A DNA stretch of 64,000 nt from Legionella worsleiensis. GTDB lineage: Bacteria > Pseudomonadota > Gammaproteobacteria > Legionellales > Legionellaceae. A model generated the notes under the pieces. The model saw only the letters and a program-made list of their open reading frames with translations, ran no database searches and was not told the origin of the DNA. The DNA lies in contig NZ_LNZC01000031.1 of the NCBI RefSeq assembly GCF_001467535.1, forward strand, positions 127,730 through 191,729, in the 5' to 3' direction. The translations under genes and the position numbers were made by a program. Positions 17,521 to 26,694 of the stretch are shown here, one piece after another. Each line of letters begins with the position of its first letter. Position 1 is the first letter of the stretch.

Positions 17521-18464
17521 AGGCTGCTCGGGGTATTAATTTGTTCATACCATTTGAGCATGCTGACCTGTTCTTCAATATCCGGTAATTGAGCCGGGTC
17601 GTTAATGAATGCGTGAGTTTGTTGATACAGACCAGGTTTAAAATCATAGTCCAGGGCATCATCCAGCACCACATCCTCAAGAGCAACACTACCCAATTTC
17701 TGAATTTGCAGTTTTTCCATAGGTCTAAAATAGAGTCTGTGCTGTCGAGTTAAAAACTCCAAACCCCAACGACCAGGAGCCTGCCAATTTGCCTGATAAG
17801 TAAATAAAACACCCTGTTCAGTAATCCCGGAACCGGCATAAACGGCAGCTTTTGGATGCCAGGATAGAGAACCAGCGGTTAACGCATTCAGCACTCGAGG
17901 AGTTCCACCAAGGTGAAAAGCCAAGTCAATGACGTGAGATGAGTTAGCCAAAAACCAGTGCTCTTTAACGCCTTCTTCTTTTTCAATGTTGGCAATCACA
18001 TGTCCCCACTCGGTGAATTCAAAATTGAAAGACAGTAAACCGCCATCCTCGGCAATAATGGATTTGGCTTTTTCAACTGAGGCGTAAAATCGGCGATTAT
18101 AACCTACCAGAACTCGGGCATTTTTGTTTTTAGCTGTTTGAGCAACAGCTCGAATATCTTCAGCATCTATACCTCCAGGTTTTTCAACCAGAATGGTTGC
18201 TATACCGGCATTAATTGCAGCCCGAGCAGCATCCCCCAATCGTTTTTCACCAACGGCGATGATGGCATGTGAAAAAGAATGTTGATTGGTGGCTAAATAC
18301 TGTTCGTATCCTCCGGGGATAGCTTTAATTCCGGTGGTAGTGTGAAAGGCGTTAGTTGATTGCTCACTTCTGCCAAGTACCGTAAAGGGCACTTGCAAGG
18401 CTTGCAGAACCTTGCTGTATTCGCATGCCATAGGGCCTGAGCCAAAAATTACAACATTGATCAT
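17517..18464 (-). CDS. Gfo/Idh/MocA-family oxidoreductase
   Basis: This 315-residue protein has the N-terminal FGSGPMACEY cofactor loop and VEKPGGIDAEDIR (E-K-P motif), followed by GYNRRFY. The last block and the C-terminal layout (WKGPGPW-like QAPGRWGLEF, then RPMEKLQIQ and DDALDYDFKPGLYQQ) closely parallel the protein at 1026-1973 (GPGPWACAV, MQPLEQARYQ, DDADRQYKAGFYKQ), so the two are paralogues. Its ATGA overlap with the downstream transferase indicates coupling. It is probably a sugar dehydrogenase or reductase of polysaccharide precursor synthesis. Confidence 0.8.
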   Translation of the reverse strand: MINVVIFGSGPMACEYSKVLQALQVPFTVLGRSEQSTNAFHTTTGIKAIPGGYEQYLATNQHSFSHAIIAVGEKRLGDAARAAINAGIATILVEKPGGIDAEDIRAVAQTAKNKNARVLVGYNRRFYASVEKAKSIIAEDGGLLSFNFEFTEWGHVIANIEKEEGVKEHWFLANSSHVIDLAFHLGGTPRVLNALTAGSLSWHPKAAVYAGSGITEQGVLFTYQANWQAPGRWGLEFLTRQHRLYFRPMEKLQIQKLGSVALEDVVLDDALDYDFKPGLYQQTHAFINDPAQLPDIEEQVSMLKWYEQINTPSSL

Positions 18465-18484
18465 TATTGATTCCTATACTGTGT

Positions 18485-19453
18485 TCAGGTGAATGGATAG
18501 TCCATATGGCTGGTTAATCTGTTTTCAGCTACAAATGATTTAAGTGGTTTCAGTAGTTGCAGATGAATTTGCATGGATGTGGTGTAGTCGGTCAGTGAGC
18601 AACGATTTGTAGTCAAGAGCGAATGAACCAATTCAGCTGTCAGAGTGCTTTGGAAGGGAATTGGCGCATTGACTTCCTCCCATTTCCAATCCTTATCAAC
18701 CCCGGTTTGCCAAGCTTTTTGTTCCCATTCTTTAGAAATAATGCGGTTTTTGTGATTATAAATCTCGATTTGAATAGGTGCCGAACCGTGTTTATCGCAG
18801 TTGATGAACGCCTGGCTGCCATTAGCGAAACGTGCGACCAGAGTTCCGGTTAATTCGTAATATCCTGCTCTCTTGCTTTCAATGATGTGTTTATCCAGGA
18901 GATGAGTATCGAGTTCAAATTCATTGTCGCCAGTGATGTAGGCTGCATGATCCAGATAATGGATGGCGTTAGTAATCAGGCCGTATTGACTGCCTGTAAC
19001 GTGATACTGAACGGCTTCATTGTGAAATAATGTGTTGAGATTTTGGTAGTAGGGCATCATGCGCATAGTGCAATTAACCCATGTTTTTGTTTGATGTCTG
19101 GATAACAATTCTGCTATATCGTAATAGTCCTGCTCTTGGGTAAACAGGATTTTTTCCAGAACCAGGTGCTTCACTTCGACTTGCTTGAGTAGATCTTCTA
19201 CTATGGTGCGGCGGCTTTGAGCAGTGCTTGCAATGATCGCAACGTCTACAGTATGAGTGTCAGTTAATTTTTGGGTGTAATTGATTTGATGTGTTACTTG
19301 CGCAATGGTCGCTTCAAACCGTGAGCGTGCTGTTTCAAGAGAAGCCACGCTGGGATCTACAACGGTAATATCCAGTTGCTCATTGAGCAAATTTAGCGAT
19401 TGCAGATGGCGGCTGCCTAATTGTCCTGCGCCTATGATGAGTATTTTTTTCAT
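18485..19453 (-). CDS. Gfo/Idh/MocA-like oxidoreductase
   Basis: The protein has 322 residues from ATG 19453 (MKKILIIGAGQLGSRH), where the Rossmann fold begins. An in-frame start 51 bp further up adds residues with no fold role. GAGQLG is the cofactor loop, and the EKP motif reads LEKILFTQEQ, so the usual proline is replaced. The GSQYGLITNAIHYLDHAAYITG block carries a conserved HxxD-type region. No Shine-Dalgarno sequence is evident at either candidate start, so the N-terminus is uncertain. It lies 20 bp upstream of the next oxidoreductase gene and is presumably co-transcribed. Confidence 0.7.
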   Translation of the reverse strand: MKKILIIGAGQLGSRHLQSLNLLNEQLDITVVDPSVASLETARSRFEATIAQVTHQINYTQKLTDTHTVDVAIIASTAQSRRTIVEDLLKQVEVKHLVLEKILFTQEQDYYDIAELLSRHQTKTWVNCTMRMMPYYQNLNTLFHNEAVQYHVTGSQYGLITNAIHYLDHAAYITGDNEFELDTHLLDKHIIESKRAGYYELTGTLVARFANGSQAFINCDKHGSAPIQIEIYNHKNRIISKEWEQKAWQTGVDKDWKWEEVNAPIPFQSTLTAELVHSLLTTNRCSLTDYTTSMQIHLQLLKPLKSFVAENRLTSHMDYPFT

Positions 19454-19551
19454 GATGTTATAGGAGGTAGTTAATTTGCCAAACATTTTAGCTGACCGGC
19501 TCATTTAAATCTACTCGAGCCAGCAGATGTTTTTATTTTTGTTGATTGGTG

Positions 19552-20550
19552 CTAGCTATTTTGTTTATCCGCTTCCTTCTGAGCCAGCTGATTTTTTTCG
19601 TCCCCGTTGATTTGTCTCGCCAGCCATTTTGCCAGATGTCTATGCCCCTCTTCGTTAAAATGAGAAAGATTCATAAAATGGCTTTCAGGATAATCAAGTC
19701 CGGGATTTAAACAATGAACTTTGGGAAATTGTTGGCAGATTTTGTAGATGTCGTTTAATTCGCACTCTATATCGCTTACTTTAAATTGAGATTGCGCTAC
19801 ACCATTTTTGTAAATCGGTGATATAAAAAAATACACATTATGAGCTACAGAAGATGAGGACGAAAATAATGAATTAAGAAACAATGTATAGTTAGGCAGC
19901 TTGTCTTTAAATCTATCATAAGGTTCGGAATAGGCATCAGGAAGTGCTACATATTGATATTTATTTTCTCCGGTTTGTTCCAGTGTGTACAGGCGGTTTA
20001 GATCCAGATTGAGTATGGAATTTATGCCGTGAGGATGAAGAAAGTAAAAATCGAAGTATGAATCGTAGGCTAGATCTTTGGGCGCAAATTTTTCGTCATC
20101 TATAAAATATGAATTCGTGGAAATAAAATTAAACAGATTTATTTCGATTATTAGTGTATCCAGCGATATTTTTTTCGCTTTGAGGTAACTCAGGTTATCC
20201 AGATAAGATTGCCCACTTTCCCCAATTACTGATGCGTTCATGATTAAAAAATTGGGGAATTGTTCCATCAAATGATGAGCATAGGTATTTAGAGCGGATA
20301 GTGAGTTTCCATAAGAAAATGAAGAACCCATAATCAGCATAACCGGTTTCTGGGATTTTTTTAAAAAGTTTGTCAGATAGGATCGTGATAATGGTTTTGT
20401 TTCTGATCCGTCATAATTGCGGACATTAATCAGTGTATTTTTATAAAAACCAGTGGTCACTAACCCCATAATATAACTGAAAAGAACATGTGTGAGCAGA
20501 ACCCCGGAAAAAACTGCTATGAAATATTGGTATAACTTTTTTTCTTTCAT
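19552..20550 (-). CDS. SGNH-hydrolase-like membrane protein, partner of the MBOAT enzyme (AlgJ/AlgX-like)
   Basis: The protein has 332 residues from ATG 20550, chosen because AAAAGAGAAC precedes it and because it then follows the MBOAT stop by 17 bp. One N-terminal membrane segment (about residues 8-30) places the rest in the periplasm. MGSSFSYG (about residues 74-81) replaces the GDS nucleophile block, and LSHFNEEGHRH near the C-terminus supplies the catalytic His region of SGNH folds. Pairs of MBOAT and SGNH-like proteins acetylate exopolysaccharides such as alginate (family knowledge), so this protein probably performs or assists the periplasmic O-acetyl transfer. Confidence 0.65.
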   Translation of the reverse strand: MKEKKLYQYFIAVFSGVLLTHVLFSYIMGLVTTGFYKNTLINVRNYDGSETKPLSRSYLTNFLKKSQKPVMLIMGSSFSYGNSLSALNTYAHHLMEQFPNFLIMNASVIGESGQSYLDNLSYLKAKKISLDTLIIEINLFNFISTNSYFIDDEKFAPKDLAYDSYFDFYFLHPHGINSILNLDLNRLYTLEQTGENKYQYVALPDAYSEPYDRFKDKLPNYTLFLNSLFSSSSSVAHNVYFFISPIYKNGVAQSQFKVSDIECELNDIYKICQQFPKVHCLNPGLDYPESHFMNLSHFNEEGHRHLAKWLARQINGDEKNQLAQKEADKQNS

Positions 20551-20567
20551 GTTGTGATGTTCTCTTT

Positions 20568-22106
20568 TCAAAAATTGAAATATAAAAAGGTACTTGGAGT
20601 TTGGGATATAGTCGTTAAAGAAAAATACAGAGCTGCACCAATAACTAATCCATATGCCAGGCTTGGTTTCCAAATCAAACTAAGTGTATTGGATTTATTT
20701 GCATTTATTGAATTTACCTGTTGTGAATCAAGTATGGCATGTGCTGATTTCATCAGCTCAATAGTATTGGGCATAAAAGCGCAGATAATCAGCCCTGCTA
20801 AAAGAAACAATCCAAAGAAAATGTAGTTTAACAGAGTAAGTAATCCACTAGAGCCGTAGTAATAGTTGTGGTAATGGAACATTCCCTGATAAAAATTATG
20901 CGCAGTGGCGAAGTCATTGGCACGAAAAAGTACCCATCCAATAACAACGCAAAAGAAGGTTAGAGCAATGGACAGCAACTGGATTGTTTTCTTCATGAAT
21001 CCAGAGGTTATCTTGAAATCAAACTGACTGATCAGCTGATTTTTCACGGTATGCCAGCTGTGATTCAAAATGAGTAAAGTACCATGATAGGTACCCCATA
21101 AAATAAAAGTCCACCCGGCACCATGCCAGAATCCGACAATGACCATCACAATAAACAAATTAAGGTATTTACGAAAAGGTCCTTTTTTACTGCCTCCAAG
21201 TGGAATGTATAAATAATCTCTAAAGAAACGGGACAGGCTCATGTGCCATCGTCGCCAGAAATCAATAATATTTACCGCCTTATAAGGTGAGAAAAAATTG
21301 ATGGGTAGTTTGATTCCTATCATAAAACTTAAGCCAATGGCCATTTCAGAATATCCTGAAAAATCAAAATACAGTTGCAAGGTATAGCCAATAGCCCCCA
21401 TCCATGAGTCAACGAAAGACAACTCGTATCCTTTGCCCGGTATATCAAAAATATAATTGACTTTGGGAGCCAGCGTATCGGCCAGACACACTTTTTTAAA
21501 CAAGCCTATGATAAAAATTGTCAGTCCAATCATGAAGTAGCGCATCAGAGGGAATTCTTTGGTGTCGAGTATTTTATTGAATTGGGGCATGACGTCTTTA
21601 TGATGAATGATGGGCCCTGCAATTAAATGAGGAAAATACGTTACAAAAAGCGAGTAATTAAAAATTCCGAATTGTTTTACTTTTTCATAATAGGCATCAA
21701 CTAAAAAAGCAATTTGGGTAAAGGTAAAAAAGGAAATTCCCAGTGGCAGAATGATGTTGTAAAAATTAAAATTGGTATGAGCAAGAGAATTGATATTCTG
21801 GATGAAAAAGTTCATGTATTTGAAATAAAACAGAGCAGCCAGGTTTGCTGCTATTCCCAGAATTAAATAACATTTTTTATGCGATTGAATCGTACTCTGT
21901 ACAATCAATTTACCGACAATAAAATTAAATCCAATGGAGGTCAGTAACAAAGTCAGATAGACGGGATTCCACCAGCCGTAAAACAGCAGAGAAAAGGTCA
22001 ATAACCAGGGAACTACCCCAGGTTTAAAGAAGTAAATAAGCAGATAAGTACCAAATAAAACTATAGGAAGATACAGAAATAGAAATTGATATGAATTAAA
22101 AAGCAT
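20568..22106 (-). CDS. MBOAT-family O-acyltransferase (AlgI-like)
   Basis: The protein has 512 residues from ATG 22106. The N-terminus MLFNSYQFLFLYLPIVLF is the canonical AlgI-type start, which decides against the longer frame. Multiple membrane helices run throughout. FWRRWHMSLSRFFRDYLYIPLGG and FWHGAGWTFILWG hold the conserved MBOAT residues, including the membrane-embedded catalytic His in FWHG. It is expected to move acetyl groups from the cytoplasm to the periplasmic face for polysaccharide O-acetylation with the SGNH-like protein next door. L. pneumophila uses Lag-1, a different acyltransferase type, at its LPS locus, so this could be a functional alternative. That last point is inference. 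Confidence 0.85.
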   Translation of the reverse strand: MLFNSYQFLFLYLPIVLFGTYLLIYFFKPGVVPWLLTFSLLFYGWWNPVYLTLLLTSIGFNFIVGKLIVQSTIQSHKKCYLILGIAANLAALFYFKYMNFFIQNINSLAHTNFNFYNIILPLGISFFTFTQIAFLVDAYYEKVKQFGIFNYSLFVTYFPHLIAGPIIHHKDVMPQFNKILDTKEFPLMRYFMIGLTIFIIGLFKKVCLADTLAPKVNYIFDIPGKGYELSFVDSWMGAIGYTLQLYFDFSGYSEMAIGLSFMIGIKLPINFFSPYKAVNIIDFWRRWHMSLSRFFRDYLYIPLGGSKKGPFRKYLNLFIVMVIVGFWHGAGWTFILWGTYHGTLLILNHSWHTVKNQLISQFDFKITSGFMKKTIQLLSIALTFFCVVIGWVLFRANDFATAHNFYQGMFHYHNYYYGSSGLLTLLNYIFFGLFLLAGLIICAFMPNTIELMKSAHAILDSQQVNSINANKSNTLSLIWKPSLAYGLVIGAALYFSLTTISQTPSTFLYFNF

Positions 22107-22435
22107 ATGATTTTTTTCTAAAAATAGAATGCAGTATATGGATAAATAGATTGAACAACAATAGTTTTTTAGTATAAGGAACAACTTCTTAATAGCCGCC
22201 GGAGAAATCAACCTGAAGATGGCACTGTGCCAACTTTTGGAGATCTCTCACCCTCGCTGAGTTCGGGTTCGGGATAACGTAGGGAATCCTGTTGTTCAAT
22301 ATGGCGAAATACTCGTTGTTATTTAGAATTTATTATAATACGATCGCATCTATTCAATAAAAATACGATGTTAAAAATCTGATTTTTGATTTTCTCTATT
22401 GTATTTTGACCTTAAAAAAGACCATGGAGTGAGGA
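22107..22435. other. 329-bp divergent intergenic region
   Basis: This AT-rich spacer lies between the divergent MBOAT and MBL genes and presumably carries both promoters. Bases about 22233-22290 (GGAGATCTCTCACCCTCGCTGAG, then CGGGATAACG) look like a decayed half of the palindromic repeat family seen intact at 23243-23395 and 55339-56584. I see no further gene. Confidence 0.4.
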
Positions 22436-23131
22436 ATGATATTTCATCAGTTTTTTGATCAGGATTCATCAACCTATACTTACCTCATTGGTTCACCTGC
22501 CAGCAAGCACGGTATTATCATCGATCCGGTAAAATCTCATATTGAAGAGTATCTTCACTTTATCAATCAATCTGGATTAAATCTGGTTGCTTCCCTGGAT
22601 ACTCATACTCATGCCGATCACATTACCGGTTCCGGTGATTTGGGTTATTTGACTCATTGCCAATCCATGATGGGGATTGAAACGGAAGTCCAATTTCTCA
22701 GCTATAAATTTCATGATCAAGAGTTTTTAGACTTTGGCGATTTAAGGATTCAGGCCTTACATACCCCAGGACATACCCCAGATTCTTATTCTTTTGTTTG
22801 GGACGATAGCGTTTTTACCGGGGATACATTACTCATTAATGCTACAGGACGAACTGACTTTCAAGGAGGAAGTGCCAGTATGCAGTATGACAGTTTGTTT
22901 CATAAATTGCTCAAATTACCTGATACCATGAAGGTATATCCTGCTCATGATTATAATGAAAAAAAATTCAGTACCATAGCACATGAAAAAGCGCATAATC
23001 CCAGATTACAGGTTAGTTCCAGAGAGGAGTATGTTGCCATGATGAATAGTCTAAATCTTGCCCCACCTAAAAACATGCATTTTGCCGTCCCGGCAAATTT
23101 AATCAACGGGTTAAGTAAACTGCCGGAGTGA
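22436..23131 (+). CDS. MBL-fold hydrolase, ETHE1/persulfide dioxygenase-like
   Basis: This 231-residue protein begins MIFHQFFDQDSSTYTYLIG, the characteristic start of ETHE1/Blh-type persulfide dioxygenases. The metal ligands are visible in THTHADHITG (THxHADH), HTPGHTPDS, FTGDTLLI and PAHDYNEK. Members oxidise glutathione persulfide to sulfite with a single iron (family knowledge). Plain glyoxalase II is the alternative, but THTHADH and PAHDY favour the dioxygenase. GTGAGGA precedes the ATG. An imperfect hairpin (TGATTC...GAATCA) and a run of eight Ts about 35 bp after the stop may end the transcript. Confidence 0.8.
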   Translation: MIFHQFFDQDSSTYTYLIGSPASKHGIIIDPVKSHIEEYLHFINQSGLNLVASLDTHTHADHITGSGDLGYLTHCQSMMGIETEVQFLSYKFHDQEFLDFGDLRIQALHTPGHTPDSYSFVWDDSVFTGDTLLINATGRTDFQGGSASMQYDSLFHKLLKLPDTMKVYPAHDYNEKKFSTIAHEKAHNPRLQVSSREEYVAMMNSLNLAPPKNMHFAVPANLINGLSKLPE

Positions 23132-23172
23132 TTCGGTTTATAATGACCAAATGAATCAATGATTTTTTTTGT
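23129..23172 (+). terminator. Weak terminator-like hairpin after the MBL gene
   Basis: TGATTC and GAATCA flank a loop that can extend imperfectly through GGTTT/AAACC-type pairing, and eight consecutive Ts follow shortly after. Placement just beyond the stop codon supports a terminator. The stem is short and imperfect. Confidence 0.4.
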
Positions 23173-23242
23173 TAGGTCTGGAATTAGAATTGATTTGCAG
23201 GTAGATTATTGTTCCTTCTTAATCACGTATTTTGGCCTATGC

Positions 23243-23395
23243 GTAACTCCCCAGGTACGTCATCCTGAGCGTAGCGAAGGATCTCCAAATGCCTGGAACT
23301 GAGCCAGATTCAGAAGATCCTTCACTACGTTCAGGATGACGTGAGTGCGGTTTGGTTAAATTCAAACCAATCTTATCCTCAACCTGCGGAGTTAC
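23243..23395. repeat. Interspersed palindromic repeat, complete copy
   Basis: The outer ends GTAACTCC (23243-23250) and GGAGTTAC (23388-23395) are complementary. The inner 28-bp arms at 23257-23284 and 23315-23342 pair with two mismatches; their core reads GTCATCCTGAGCGTAGCGAA. The same outer and inner signature brackets the IS66/GIY-YIG segment at 55339-56584 and occurs in decayed form at 43101-43151 and about 22233-22290. This is a dispersed non-coding repeat family able to form a large cruciform or hairpin. It lies in the 573-bp region upstream of csrA. Confidence 0.8.
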
Positions 23396-23704
23396 GGCTC
23401 TACTTAAATAACAATGAGTGGAGGCTTAAGTCATTTGTTTTGAGTTTTGTTCTGTTTAGGTACGATGTAAAGGAGAATGCTGTAGCGTGTCTTTAAGCTT
23501 TTTAGGGATACCGTTACAGTTCATTAAAAGTGAAAATTAATTACACATTTTATCTTAGCCTTAATACTCCGTTAATAATCAGAGTGTACAATGTTATCCG
23601 AGTAAGAAAAGTTGTTTAATTTTTAGTCAGCATGTGGCTGCCAAGAACACCATGGAAGCGTTCTGTGGGAAAGTAGGTAGCTGCCTTATTAGGGAGATTT
23701 AGTC

Positions 23705-23899
23705 ATGTTAATTTTGACTCGGCGTATAGGTGAGACATTAATCATTGGTGATGATGTTAATATTACCGTGTTGGGTGTTAAAGGTAACCAGGTTCGTTTG
23801 GGTATCAATGCACCAAAAGATGTTTCAGTTCATCGTGAAGAAATTTATTTACGCATACAACAAGAAAAAGGATCTGACGATTCTGAACAAGAAGTATAA
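23705..23899 (+). CDS. csrA: Carbon storage regulator CsrA
   Basis: This 64-residue protein is a full-length CsrA. It begins [18 protein letters not shown] and contains [11 protein letters not shown] and [13 protein letters not shown], the RNA-binding beta-strands and C-terminal helix. It is a dimeric post-transcriptional regulator binding GGA motifs in mRNA leaders. In L. pneumophila it controls the switch between replicative and transmissive phases (known of the genus). GGGAG lies 8 to 12 bases before the ATG. That leader GGA could itself be a CsrA site, allowing autoregulation (inference). A TACAAT -10-like hexamer sits at 23587-23592, without a convincing -35. A hairpin follows the gene. 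Confidence 0.95.
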   Translation: MLILTRRIGETLIIGDDVNITVLGVKGNQVRLGINAPKDVSVHREEIYLRIQQEKGSDDSEQEV

Positions 23900-23925
23900 A
23901 TCGATTTCCTCGCAGTTCATCCAGT

Positions 23926-23950
23926 TCCGAGCCATTAAAACGGCTCGGGA
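23926..23950 (+). promoter_or_regulatory. Stable hairpin after csrA, no T-tract
   Basis: TCCGAGCC (23926-23933) pairs with GGCTCGGGA (23942-23950) around an eight-base loop. The stem is GC-rich and falls 27 bases after the csrA stop. No U-run follows, so it may be a mRNA-stabilising structure, or a rho-aided terminator, rather than an intrinsic terminator. Confidence 0.45.
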
Positions 23951-24061
23951 CGAACTCTCACTATCCCCTCTAAATCCGGTCTACTCAATAGCTACTCTTC
24001 CAATTCGCACAGTTACAACAGAGTTTTTATTACAAGCTAAAAAAATCAATTTTGTGTGCCG

Positions 24062-26629
24062 TTAATCAGGCAAGCCTAAACTGCATGCATCAACCAATTC
24101 ATCTTCGTTTGTGCTCCTCTGAGAATGAATCTTGAAAAAATATTGGGTATAGGGTCTTGCCCTTGCAGGTGCTTCTGCTTCTTTTAAGAAGCCAGGAATA
24201 TGCTCGTCCAGTTTTGTAATCGCTTGATGTATGGATAATGCGATACTCGGATTTTGGCATTTATTTATGGCCAAAAGAAGAGGGTTGCCTGTTTTGTCAT
24301 TGTCTGTTTTTTGGGGGCAGAATACTTTGGCCTGAGCATCCAGGGGTAATAATTCAATAATGGGCAAGAGAAGGGAAACTGATTCGGGATAGTGCAGTAT
24401 TGCCAGATCCAGCACGTTTCGCCCCTCTTTATTGGTTCTTGTCATTAAAGAGCAAAACAGTTCGCATTGTTCCGTTTCCGGTAGTGCAGTTAATTCATTA
24501 AGCAGTAGGGGTAGAGCATGGTGGTTGTGTATCATGGCCAACATGAGACAGTTTTCTTCCTGGCTATTGTGCTGTTCACACAATGATACAATACAGGAAG
24601 GAGATATTTTTTTTGCTAAAGACAGTAAAGAGTGTATTGCATCCTGACGGTTGTTTTGCACCGCCAGCAGCAAGCAATTCATCTGGTTTGGGGTATTTTG
24701 CAGTATTAAAAAACCTAATTCTGTATGCAATGAAACAGGGATGAGTTGGAGAAGCTTGTATACTTCATGAAAAGCAAAGTCAGGTACATCATTCTGTGAT
24801 AACGAGGCGGTTAGTGCATTCAAACCGTATAAATTGGTTTGTCGCAACAGTTTTAAAAGGGCGACTGTATCAGGGTGATTCTTTTGTTCATCCCAATAAA
24901 TGGCCTTGCTGATAAAATCAAAAAATACCATCAATTGTTCGGACTTAACTTGTTGCAATGCCAGCAGTAATGCACTATTGCCTCGATCATCTGAAATGCT
25001 GCGCTGATAGGAACACCCATGCCATCCAACATCGGTATGAAGCAAGGCGGAAATCTGGTGTTCATGTGGCTTTTTTTCCAGGTAGGCAAGATACCATTTA
25101 AATGATTCTATATCCCAATCCATGGCTCGCATGAGCATGTTGCCTTTTCTCCAATCAATCTGATCCAGGACAGCTGCTTTATTTTCTGGTGGCAACTTAT
25201 CGATTTCGTTGCGAATGGTGGCCATAGCGGAACTGTCGACTTCATAGGCTTCCAGCAATAAATTCGTACTTGTGTCTTTTGTGCTATGAGAAAAGATACT
25301 TATTTTTATCTCTACAGGCAGATCTGCGATCGCATCCAGAATAGTTTGGATCAAATTAGCGTTGACCCTATACGAAATTGCCAGTTCTAATATGTTCTTC
25401 TGTGAATAAAAAAACTCTCGTGTCAAAAAGGGTATTTTTTCTTCTGGAGGAAGGTCTTTGATCAGATTGACTATTTCTGAGAACGATTCAGTATTTGAAC
25501 GTACCGCAAATTCCAGTAAACTTTGTCTATAGGGTTCGAATTCTCGTAACAAAACCTGAGTCCATACAGTGGTTGGCAAAAGAGGTCTCAGGGTGAAAAA
25601 ACGTTGCAGAGCTTTATTTTGGTCAATATCGTGGGGTAATTTTATAGCTGAACGCTCAGGATTCTTGCGATTTACGGTTTTAAAGAAAGAGCCAAATACG
25701 GCACAGCAAATCTGGTGAATTTGTTCGTTTGAATCCAGACAGCTTATGGTCTTTAATAAGACACCTATTGAATTGGGAGCATGATCCATTGCATAGCCTA
25801 GGGCGCTGAAAACATGATAGTCGACATGATCCGAGACCTCCATAAACCATCTATTGCATATCATCTCATTATTCCATAACAGCTGCTGTAAATGAGGCCC
25901 TAGATATTCACATAGACGTAATAGGCTTTGAGGAATCCGTTTTAGTTTGATTATTGTTTGTATTAACAGATTATCTTTAACTGGAATACCATTCAGTAAC
26001 ATTTGGTCGCTGGTGGAGTTTGTTAATAATTTCTTGACCACATTTTGATGATTCGTCTGAACGGCAGGATGGTCTATAGATTTTGTTATCTCCAGTAAAT
26101 TACAAATAAATTCAGCGAATAGTTCAAAGTTAGAAGGCTCGCTATCTGAAACGCCAGATCTGGCATTAACATCAATAAGCAGGGCTTTTAATAAAGATCC
26201 TTTGTAGTAATGATTATTCTGTATGTGAAACAGGGTAATCTGGTCATGTGGATCTAGCGTACTGATTGCATCTAACAGTTGAAGCAGATAATCCTGTTTT
26301 TGGCAAAATTTAATCATTACAGGAAAGAGTCTCATGTTATAAAGTAGTTTTTGTTTGTGCATGTCCTTAATGCGCTCAATAAGCTCGGGCAAGATGTCAT
26401 CAAAATGAAAAATGAGTGGAACCTCATTGCTTATTAATTGATCCAAATCCCTGACCAGATCTGAAAATTTTAAATACCTCTTATGGTGAATAAGCTCAAT
26501 AATCTTGCTTACTTCTTCATAACGAGGATTACGTAATAAAGCAGAATGTAGCGGACTGCGGTATTTATCCAGCATATTCGCAGTCTCTGTGTAGAGTCCT
26601 GTCATAAAATCGGAGATTAGATCGGGCAC
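24062..26629 (-). CDS. Large ankyrin-like repeat protein, effector candidate
   Basis: This 855-residue protein has no signal peptide and no enzyme motif. The C-terminal third has repeated units of ankyrin character, such as NSALLLALQQ, MNCLLLAVQNN, ENCLMLAMIHN, GRNVLDLAILH and GNPLLLAINK, each followed by a helix ending in a leucine-rich segment such as LLNELTALP. Spacing is about 45-50 residues, longer than the 33 of classical ankyrin, so these are degenerate or variant repeats. Eukaryote-like repeat proteins in Legionella are often Dot/Icm effectors, and the C-terminus has an acidic NEDELVD patch, but translocation is not shown. It sits between csrA and birA as an apparent insertion. ATG 26629 lacks a strong ribosome site. 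Confidence 0.7.
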   Translation of the reverse strand: MPDLISDFMTGLYTETANMLDKYRSPLHSALLRNPRYEEVSKIIELIHHKRYLKFSDLVRDLDQLISNEVPLIFHFDDILPELIERIKDMHKQKLLYNMRLFPVMIKFCQKQDYLLQLLDAISTLDPHDQITLFHIQNNHYYKGSLLKALLIDVNARSGVSDSEPSNFELFAEFICNLLEITKSIDHPAVQTNHQNVVKKLLTNSTSDQMLLNGIPVKDNLLIQTIIKLKRIPQSLLRLCEYLGPHLQQLLWNNEMICNRWFMEVSDHVDYHVFSALGYAMDHAPNSIGVLLKTISCLDSNEQIHQICCAVFGSFFKTVNRKNPERSAIKLPHDIDQNKALQRFFTLRPLLPTTVWTQVLLREFEPYRQSLLEFAVRSNTESFSEIVNLIKDLPPEEKIPFLTREFFYSQKNILELAISYRVNANLIQTILDAIADLPVEIKISIFSHSTKDTSTNLLLEAYEVDSSAMATIRNEIDKLPPENKAAVLDQIDWRKGNMLMRAMDWDIESFKWYLAYLEKKPHEHQISALLHTDVGWHGCSYQRSISDDRGNSALLLALQQVKSEQLMVFFDFISKAIYWDEQKNHPDTVALLKLLRQTNLYGLNALTASLSQNDVPDFAFHEVYKLLQLIPVSLHTELGFLILQNTPNQMNCLLLAVQNNRQDAIHSLLSLAKKISPSCIVSLCEQHNSQEENCLMLAMIHNHHALPLLLNELTALPETEQCELFCSLMTRTNKEGRNVLDLAILHYPESVSLLLPIIELLPLDAQAKVFCPQKTDNDKTGNPLLLAINKCQNPSIALSIHQAITKLDEHIPGFLKEAEAPARARPYTQYFFKIHSQRSTNEDELVDACSLGLPD

Positions 26630-26694
26630 GTCGGGATTTCCTTATACAATGAAATGCTGATTTTGAACAAAAAAATACACTTGTCAAGAATAAA

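Noticed and set aside
22436-23131. Glyoxalase II (GloB)
   Set aside because: Motifs and N-terminus fit ETHE1-type persulfide dioxygenases better, though hydrolase activity cannot be ruled out.
23745-24065. Open frame overlapping csrA
   Set aside because: It is out of frame within csrA and has no independent start signal.
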